64,000 bases of DNA. Origin: Colwellia sp. MB3u-45 (GTDB lineage: Bacteria > Pseudomonadota > Gammaproteobacteria > Enterobacterales > Alteromonadaceae). The first letter of the stretch is position 1, and the number at the start of each line of letters is the position of its first letter. Location: NCBI RefSeq assembly GCF_014077005.1, contig NZ_JACGVC010000036.1, positions 1 to 64,000 of the forward strand. Reading direction: 5' to 3'. The notes beneath the pieces are model-generated. The model did not search any database. It was given only the letters and a program-made list of their open reading frames with translations, and had not been told where the DNA came from. Position numbers and translations under genes: made by a program. Shown in pieces: positions 58,175 to 64,000 of this stretch.

Positions 58175-61100
58175 CTAAGGGTGAGAGCGTAACTTCAAGG
58201 TTGATGTCTCTGCATCATAAATCAGCACGCGTTGGTAAGCAGGCAATAAGTAACTTTCAGCGCTGCCATCCGCTATAACCTCTGACCAAAGCTCTACTTG
58301 AGCCGCGTTATATTTACTATAAGTAATACCTAAGGTTGGATCAAAACGATAGAAATAACTGTTGTTACCGCTATCTGTGGTGCTGTTAAAGGTTTGCACA
58401 TTAGCATTGCCTTGAAGTAGGCCGTTGTCAGTGTAGATAGTGCCATCAAAACTTGCCCATTCGCTGGTGCTATTAGCGCTATAAATCGTCTCACCGTTAT
58501 CACTCATAGCAAAGCTCGATAAGTTAGTAAAGGCTGCATTGATGTAGGCTGGCTCATTTATCACTGATATCGTTTCATTGGCATAAGCGTTATAACTTAG
58601 CGCAAAGCGTTCAAGTGAGGTGCTTGCTTGCTTGTAGGCCATAAATATATCTGCACTATTGGCGTGAGCAATGGTTGAAACGAAATAGGCATTGTTTTGA
58701 AGCCAATATTGGCGCGTTAAATTTAGGTCGGCGTACTCCAGTGTTTGTGTGATAACAAGGGGTATTCCAGCGATTATCTTTATCATCAGAGGGCGGTATT
58801 CTATGGTGATCTTGTCACTATTTATTTGACTAAACTGATAACTGTTTAAGTCAAATTGATAATGATTAATCCGAGTTTGTTCAAGCTCGTTTTCATCTAA
58901 ATAAGTTTCGCTATTTGATGCTAACAACATTGAACCGTCAGGGTGGATCACTAAGTTGGTTAAATCGACATCGACTAATGGTGACCTTGTGGTGTTAATT
59001 AACGCGCCAGAAATAACATGATAAGTATTAATTTTATCGCCTTGAGCAATATAAACGTAAGGTCGCATCGGATCTAGCACCAGGCCTGAGGTATTGAAGC
59101 TAATATTACTGATATCAAGGTCATTGGCATCATTGACGCCTTTATTGAAGGTGACGTTAATGCGGCCCAATAATGCGGTGTCAGCGGTAGTTGGTGATAA
59201 GGTTATTACCGCACTATGAACGCCGTCACTGGCTATGTTGGCGGGTGTGCCTGTGATGGTCAGTGTGTTGTTGGTGCTGTCAGTTGATAAAGATAACCAG
59301 CTAACGTCAGTACTGGCTTGCCAAGCGATATTAGTTTCGCTGTTGGTTAAAATATCAAGGGTATGTACTAGTGTTTGCTCGGTGGCTAAACTATTAAAAG
59401 CCAGTGACGGGTAGTTACTACTTAACCTTATGGCATCAATAGCCAGGTCAACCGTAATCACTTTTGTGGTGCCACTAGCGGGGTCGTATATCGAGATACT
59501 GGCGGTCATTAAGCCCCAACCAGTAATTAAACTAGCATCAATATCAATTAATATTCTCTCGCCATTGTCATCACTCTCCGGTGTTAGTATCAGCCAAGGT
59601 GCACTGGCCGTTGCTTGCCAATTTGCAGAAATATTTGACAGTGTCAGTGTTTGTTGTGCTATAGCGCTGTTGCCAAAAGTGGTATTAAAGGCGAGTGTTT
59701 CAACCGAGCTTGAAATTTGGCTTAAAGTGATGACATCTATGCTGTCAGCACTGCTTGATGTTAAAACTGCACGGTTATCACCATTGGCAATTAACATTTT
59801 GGCGGGTTGATTTGCACCTAGCTCAATAGTGTTAGCAAGGGTTTGTTGCTCGTTATAAACATCGATTTTAAAACCAACTTCTGAGTCAAATCTAACATAG
59901 TGAGGGCGATCATTAGTACTATGCGCAAGCGCTAAATTAGTCATGGCTGCATTGCTATTTAACACGCCATTGTCGATAAAGGTTGTACCATCAAAACTTA
60001 TCCATTCACTTGTTGGGCTAATCGCGTAAATGTTTTGCTCATCAGCGGTAACATAGAAATCGTTAATTTGCTCGTTTTCACCTAATAGTTCAGGTCGATA
60101 ACTGTGGCTTATTTCTGTGGTGATGGGGTTGCGGCCAAAATCATTCACTTTGACATTTAAGCGCTTTATCGACATTAAATCATCGTTGGTGCTTACGTCT
60201 AAGGCGAATAGAGTTTGATTTTTTTTGGCAACATTAAAGGCTCGGGAAAAAAAGGCGTTAGGGCCGTCAAAGCCAACACGCATTAGGTTTTCGTCGGCAA
60301 ATTCTAAAATGGTGGTTGCCACAAAATAGCGACCATTAAGGCGAATAAATTTTATTGGTTCGTTGGTAATATCAACATCAGTTAACTCAACAACGCTCAT
60401 ATCACTGAGGTTGATTTGATATCTATGTATGCTGGTTTCACTGGTGTTTTCATCAATGACGGTAGTTTCGAGCGCTTTTGCTAACATCATGCTAGCGTCA
60501 GGATGAATAATTAGCTGTTCTAGTAAAGTATCTGCTGGCGCTATAACGGTTGTGGATAATAATTTATTAGTATAAAGGTGATAGCTGCGTAGCTCATTGC
60601 TGGTGGCAACATAATACTGTGGCAGTAAAGGATTAGTTACTACACCATCAGCATTAGCGACAATATTGAGTGAGTTATTTTCACTGAGTAAGTCAGATTT
60701 ATAAAAACTCACTTGAATAGTTTCTGCCGTCGCTGTGGTTTGTTCATTGCCACTTAGGGTGATCTCGGCGATCGTGGTTGCGTTATTCGCTAAGGCTGTG
60801 CTGTCGGCAACCAGTGTTAATTCATTAGTGTCGGCGTTAGGCGTTAGGGTTAACCACGCCGCTTCGGTTGTTGCTTGCCAGCCCCAAGGCAAAATACTAT
60901 TTGAATTAATGTTAAGCGTAGTTTGGCTGTTACTAATATTAGCGGTTTTTGCTAGGGCAACGGTTGCTCTGTCTGCAAATAAATGAATATTGTCTAAGCT
61001 CAATTCAACAGGATACTCTGTTGTGCCTAGCGGGCTGGTGATATCTATGGTCGCAGGATAAAAGCCTGCGGTACTAAAGTGACTAACATCAGGGGTGGCG

Positions 61101-61669
61101 GTAATGGTTGTTACACCATCAATAAAACTTTTTTCAAGGCTGAGCCAAGGCACTGAACTGGCTAAGGTTAAATTATCTGCGCTTGAGCTCAGTGCAATGT
61201 TTTTCGAGGCAATGGCGTCAACACCGTAAGTATCATCGTAGGTAAGGGCCTGCCAAATCAGTAATGAAACATTAATATCGGCATGGACTAAGTTTGTTGT
61301 TGCCGTATCGCCACTGGATAATCTTAGGGTGGTACCGTAAAGGTTCGCTGCGATTCTATCAGCGTTAACCACATCAATATAAATAGTGGCAGAGGTGTCG
61401 GTTAGATTAGCAATGCGATAATTTAACCAAGCTACAGGCGCTGCGGTAGGGGCGAAGCCGAGCAATAAGCCATCACCATCAAAGGTAACATCAAGGGCAA
61501 TGGTATGGTTTTGTGCTTGTAAAAATTCATGGGTAAATGCGACCGATGAAACTGATGCGCTAATGTTGAATGTTGGTGTTGTATCATTTGAACCACCACA
61601 TGCTTGTAAAAATAGTAAGCTAAATAAAATAACCAATATTAAACGCATGTTTTTAATTTGTCCCTTCAT
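58175..61669 (-). CDS. Very large lipoprotein with BACON-like and propeller-like modules, 1164 aa
   Basis: Lipobox FLQAC gives acylated Cys24, so it is anchored in a membrane and probably surface exposed. The chain alternates Ig-like BACON-type domains, recognisable from repeats such as LASSVPWLSLEK, WQATTEAAWLTLTP, WQATASAPWLILTP and WQASTDVSWLSLST, with two long homologous modules (about 330-655 and 845-1150) that share YYVATSNELRSYH/VYIAQGDKINTYH, IIHPDASMMLA/VIHPDGSMLLA and TSEWISFDGTTF/TSEWASFDGTIY blocks and resemble beta propellers. A function in adhesion or polysaccharide binding is plausible but unproven. AAGGA precedes the ATG. Confidence 0.82.
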   Translation of the reverse strand: MKGQIKNMRLILVILFSLLFLQACGGSNDTTPTFNISASVSSVAFTHEFLQAQNHTIALDVTFDGDGLLLGFAPTAAPVAWLNYRIANLTDTSATIYIDVVNADRIAANLYGTTLRLSSGDTATTNLVHADINVSLLIWQALTYDDTYGVDAIASKNIALSSSADNLTLASSVPWLSLEKSFIDGVTTITATPDVSHFSTAGFYPATIDITSPLGTTEYPVELSLDNIHLFADRATVALAKTANISNSQTTLNINSNSILPWGWQATTEAAWLTLTPNADTNELTLVADSTALANNATTIAEITLSGNEQTTATAETIQVSFYKSDLLSENNSLNIVANADGVVTNPLLPQYYVATSNELRSYHLYTNKLLSTTVIAPADTLLEQLIIHPDASMMLAKALETTVIDENTSETSIHRYQINLSDMSVVELTDVDITNEPIKFIRLNGRYFVATTILEFADENLMRVGFDGPNAFFSRAFNVAKKNQTLFALDVSTNDDLMSIKRLNVKVNDFGRNPITTEISHSYRPELLGENEQINDFYVTADEQNIYAISPTSEWISFDGTTFIDNGVLNSNAAMTNLALAHSTNDRPHYVRFDSEVGFKIDVYNEQQTLANTIELGANQPAKMLIANGDNRAVLTSSSADSIDVITLSQISSSVETLAFNTTFGNSAIAQQTLTLSNISANWQATASAPWLILTPESDDNGERILIDIDASLITGWGLMTASISIYDPASGTTKVITVDLAIDAIRLSSNYPSLAFNSLATEQTLVHTLDILTNSETNIAWQASTDVSWLSLSTDSTNNTLTITGTPANIASDGVHSAVITLSPTTADTALLGRINVTFNKGVNDANDLDISNISFNTSGLVLDPMRPYVYIAQGDKINTYHVISGALINTTRSPLVDVDLTNLVIHPDGSMLLASNSETYLDENELEQTRINHYQFDLNSYQFSQINSDKITIEYRPLMIKIIAGIPLVITQTLEYADLNLTRQYWLQNNAYFVSTIAHANSADIFMAYKQASTSLERFALSYNAYANETISVINEPAYINAAFTNLSSFAMSDNGETIYSANSTSEWASFDGTIYTDNGLLQGNANVQTFNSTTDSGNNSYFYRFDPTLGITYSKYNAAQVELWSEVIADGSAESYLLPAYQRVLIYDAETSTLKLRSHP

Positions 61670-62168
61670 ACATGTCCTTATTTTTATTAATCGCTAGCAC
61701 TTAGCTGTTATTTTTGACTGAATGTCGCTCAATGTTGGCTAATTCATTATGTAAATTGCTGTAGGTTTATTTTACTTTATTTTGCGTGATTATTAACGCG
61801 ATGTAAAACTTATTAATATAATGTAAATTTAATTGGCGTTAGGTAAGGTTAGTCATCATTGATGATTTTTACTTTTTACTGACTTAACTCGGGCATAAGT
61901 TCTATTGTTTATCTGTTTATTTTCAGTGAAATATTTGCCAATAAAAAATTGGATTACATCATTCCCTTTAAATACAGCCACTGCTCAGCGGTCTCACAGA
62001 AAAAACTCAGGTAAAAATTCAGCGAAAGAGTTAGCGCAAAAAAATCAGTTTTTTAGCGTATAATTTTGCTGAAACAAGGCTATTTTTAAACTAGTTCATT
62101 ACAGAGTATTGTCTAAGTAAAGCTTGTTTTGGTAAGTGTTTTGGTGCTTTTTTTAACTGTAAGTAGCT
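61670..62168. other. Noncoding region upstream of the large lipoprotein gene
   Basis: AT-rich and without an open frame. A recA gene would be expected before recX and alaS in many relatives, but no recA sequence is visible here. Confidence 0.5.
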
Positions 62169-62406
62169 TAAAGCTAAGGTTAGTGCGATATGAAGGTGAC
62201 TTGGCAGGAAAGGTGTTAATGGTCAATTTGTAGATAAATCACCAAGTAATGATTAAATAGATTGGTATCTTCAAGCAGAGCTTGCGTATAATAAGCACAT
62301 TGGTGCGTCCCTAATAACAGATCAAAAAGATAAAGCCAAAAGAGTGCGCTTTATGCAACAAGGTGGTTTCTCAGCAGATTAAACCATGACACTATTAAAC
62401 GCTTAA
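62169..62406 (+). pseudogene. recX: Decayed C-terminal remnant of recX
   Basis: In one frame from 62200 the DNA encodes LGRKGVNGQFVDKSPSND, stop, IDWYLQAELAYNKHIGAS, LITDQKDKAKRVRFMQQGGF, SAD, stop, TMTLLNA, stop. This follows the C-terminal end of the recombination regulator RecX (DW...K...D..DKAKR.RFLQ.RGF...). A likely frameshift near 62185 precedes it (VRYE in another frame). Stops at 62254 and 62380 show that it is dead. RecX is encoded next to alaS in many gammaproteobacteria. Confidence 0.8.
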
Positions 62407-62439
62407 ACAGATATATTCTTCGAAAATTAGGAAATTTAA

Positions 62440-64000
62440 ATGATTGAAACTAGTGCCCAATTGCGTCAGGCATTTTTAGACTTTTATGCATCTAAGCAGC
62501 ATCAAATTATTGCGAGTAGCTCGCTTGTTCCTGGTAACGATGCGACTTTATTATTCACTAATGCTGGCATGGTGCCATTTAAAGATGTATTTCTTGGCGA
62601 TGATATTCGCAGTTATACCCGAGCCACGTCAGCCCAACGCTGTGTTCGTGCCGGTGGTAAGCATAATGATCTAGAAAATGTCGGTTACACCGCACGCCAT
62701 CATACTTTTTTTGAAATGATGGGTAACTTTAGCTTTGGTGATTACTTCAAAGAAGAAGCGATAAATTATTCTTGGGAATTTTTAACCTCAGTATTAGGAT
62801 TACCAAAAGAAAAATTGCTAGTAACTGTTTATGAAAGTGATGTTGAAGCATACGACTATTGGTTAACGGTTATTGGTGTGCCAGCAGAGAAAATTATTCG
62901 TATTGGTGATAAATCAGTTGATAAACCCTATGAGTCTGACAATTTTTGGTCAATGGGTGATACCGGCCCATGTGGCCCTTGTTCAGAAATTTTTTATGAT
63001 CACGGAGAAGATATTTTTGGTGGTCCTCCAGGTTCTGCAGATGAAGATGGCGATCGCTTTATCGAAATTTGGAATTTAGTTTTCATGCAATACAACCGTC
63101 AAGCCGACGGTACTATGGATAACTTGCCTAAGCCGTCAATAGATACTGGTATGGGTTTAGAGCGTATTTCAGCGATAATGCAAGGTGTGCATAGCAATTA
63201 TGAAATCGATATTTTCCAAGGCTTAATTCGTGATACCGCTACCTTACTTGAATGTAATGATTTAGCACATAAATCACTACGTGTGATTGCCGATCATATT
63301 CGTTCATGTAGTTTCTTAATCACTGATGGTGTTATGCCGTCAAATGAAGGCCGTGGCTATGTATTACGTCGTATAATTCGTCGCGCTATACGCCATGGTC
63401 ACAAGTTAGAAGCTAAGTCATTTTTCTTCCATAAAATAGTCGCCTCACTTGCTGAGCAAATGGGCGAAGCTTATCCTGAGCTTGTACAGCAACAGGCCAT
63501 TATTGAGAAGGTTTTACTCAGAGAAGAAGAGCAGTTCGGTCGAACGTTAGACCGAGGCATGGCGCTGTTAGAAGATACGTTATCAGCACTTAAAGGTGAC
63601 ACTATCGCTGGCGATGACGTTTTTAAACTCTATGACACTTATGGTTTCCCTGCTGATTTAACCGCTGATATTGCCCGAGAACGAAACTTAAATATTGATC
63701 TTGACGGCTTTGATATCGCTATGGCTCAACAACGTGTTCGCGCGCAAAAAGCTAGCCAGTTTGGCACAGACTACAACGACACCCTTAAGTCAGAACATCG
63801 TACTGATTTTAAAGGTTATACCCGCCATGAAATGTCTTCTACTGTGGTTGAACTCTTTAACAATGAAGCCTCAGTTGCAAAATTAAGTGCCGGTGAAACC
63901 GGTATTGTAGTGCTTGATAAAACCCCTTTTTATGCTGAGTCAGGTGGACAGGTTGGTGATAGCGGCATATTACAGTTTGATGGTGGTATATTTGAAGTGT
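62440..64000 (+). CDS. alaS: Alanine--tRNA ligase, 5' part (continues beyond the window)
   Basis: N-terminal 520 residues of AlaRS, which charges tRNA-Ala. The class II core is clear: [68 protein letters not shown], and the motif [16 protein letters not shown]. The C-terminal part of the visible sequence ([15 protein letters not shown]) starts the editing domain. The ATG at 62440 has AGGAAA upstream. The frame is open to base 64000, so the 3' end is outside the window. Confidence 0.97.
   Translation, partial: MIETSAQLRQAFLDFYASKQHQIIASSSLVPGNDATLLFTNAGMVPFKDVFLGDDIRSYTRATSAQRCVRAGGKHNDLENVGYTARHHTFFEMMGNFSFGDYFKEEAINYSWEFLTSVLGLPKEKLLVTVYESDVEAYDYWLTVIGVPAEKIIRIGDKSVDKPYESDNFWSMGDTGPCGPCSEIFYDHGEDIFGGPPGSADEDGDRFIEIWNLVFMQYNRQADGTMDNLPKPSIDTGMGLERISAIMQGVHSNYEIDIFQGLIRDTATLLECNDLAHKSLRVIADHIRSCSFLITDGVMPSNEGRGYVLRRIIRRAIRHGHKLEAKSFFFHKIVASLAEQMGEAYPELVQQQAIIEKVLLREEEQFGRTLDRGMALLEDTLSALKGDTIAGDDVFKLYDTYGFPADLTADIARERNLNIDLDGFDIAMAQQRVRAQKASQFGTDYNDTLKSEHRTDFKGYTRHEMSSTVVELFNNEASVAKLSAGETGIVVLDKTPFYAESGGQVGDSGILQFDGGIFEV

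Overview
The window looks like chromosome of an AT-rich marine gammaproteobacterium of the order Alteromonadales, most likely Colwelliaceae (Colwellia, Thalassotalea or a relative). The case rests on protein sequence character, the Na+-translocating NADH:quinone reductase operon with apbE and nqrM, the sodium/proton antiporter NhaD, FabV, and the conserved order fldB, dsbC, recJ, prfB, lysS. No database search was possible, so family names come from recognisable motifs.

Layout. 1-6.5 kb: the 3' end of parE, two overlapping TPR-GGDEF diguanylate cyclase genes, and parC. 6.6-10.1 kb: an array of 50-51 bp repeats, a frameshifted gene, a small DUF3545 gene, transaldolase and yaaA. 10.4-14.4 kb: a DUF606 transporter pair with a divergent LysR regulator, an SrmB-like helicase and flavodoxin. 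14.7-20.2 kb: dsbC, recJ, prfB (with its programmed frameshift) and lysS. 20.7-29.4 kb: a YkvA-like protein, the ampG/yajG region with ppiA, rlmG, alkB and bolA, then a second repeat array, a decayed TRAP-transporter gene and fabV. 29.9-37.4 kb: nqrABCDEF, apbE and nqrM. 37.6-43.4 kb: a HupE/UreJ-type protein, nhaD, dinB with a perfect LexA box, and a metallo-beta-lactamase-fold hydrolase. 43.8-51.6 kb: a thermostable-hemolysin-family gene, a secreted TPR protein, an unusual chemoreceptor with an overlapping thioredoxin-like gene, and a converging operon of AMP-dependent ligase, TauD-like dioxygenase and SDR. 52.0-57.2 kb: a divergent chaperone-usher fimbrial operon. 57.8-61.7 kb: a small orphan gene and a very large duplicated lipoprotein. 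62.2-64 kb: a decayed recX remnant and the 5' part of alaS.

The main discovery is on the minus strand upstream of the fimbrial operon. At 57149-57216 lies a sequence that matches the cyclic-di-GMP-I (GEMM) riboswitch core, including a GAAA-capped hairpin, the GGACGCAAAGC block and the GGUAGCC block. It is followed at 57076-57105 by a strong intrinsic terminator and then by the chaperone gene. This predicts that an atypical chaperone-usher pilus is switched by c-di-GMP through transcription termination. The window also encodes two intact GGEEF cyclases that could make the ligand, although nothing in the sequence ties those two enzymes to this switch in particular.

Two further systems deserve attention. 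One is the ligase/dioxygenase/SDR operon close to the thermostable-hemolysin-family gene, which looks like a small-molecule pathway. The other is the chemoreceptor with a histidine-rich membrane sensor. Genome decay is visible in four places: the dctP and recX remnants, the frameshifted gene at 6939-7504, and the absence of xerD and recA from their usual neighbourhoods.
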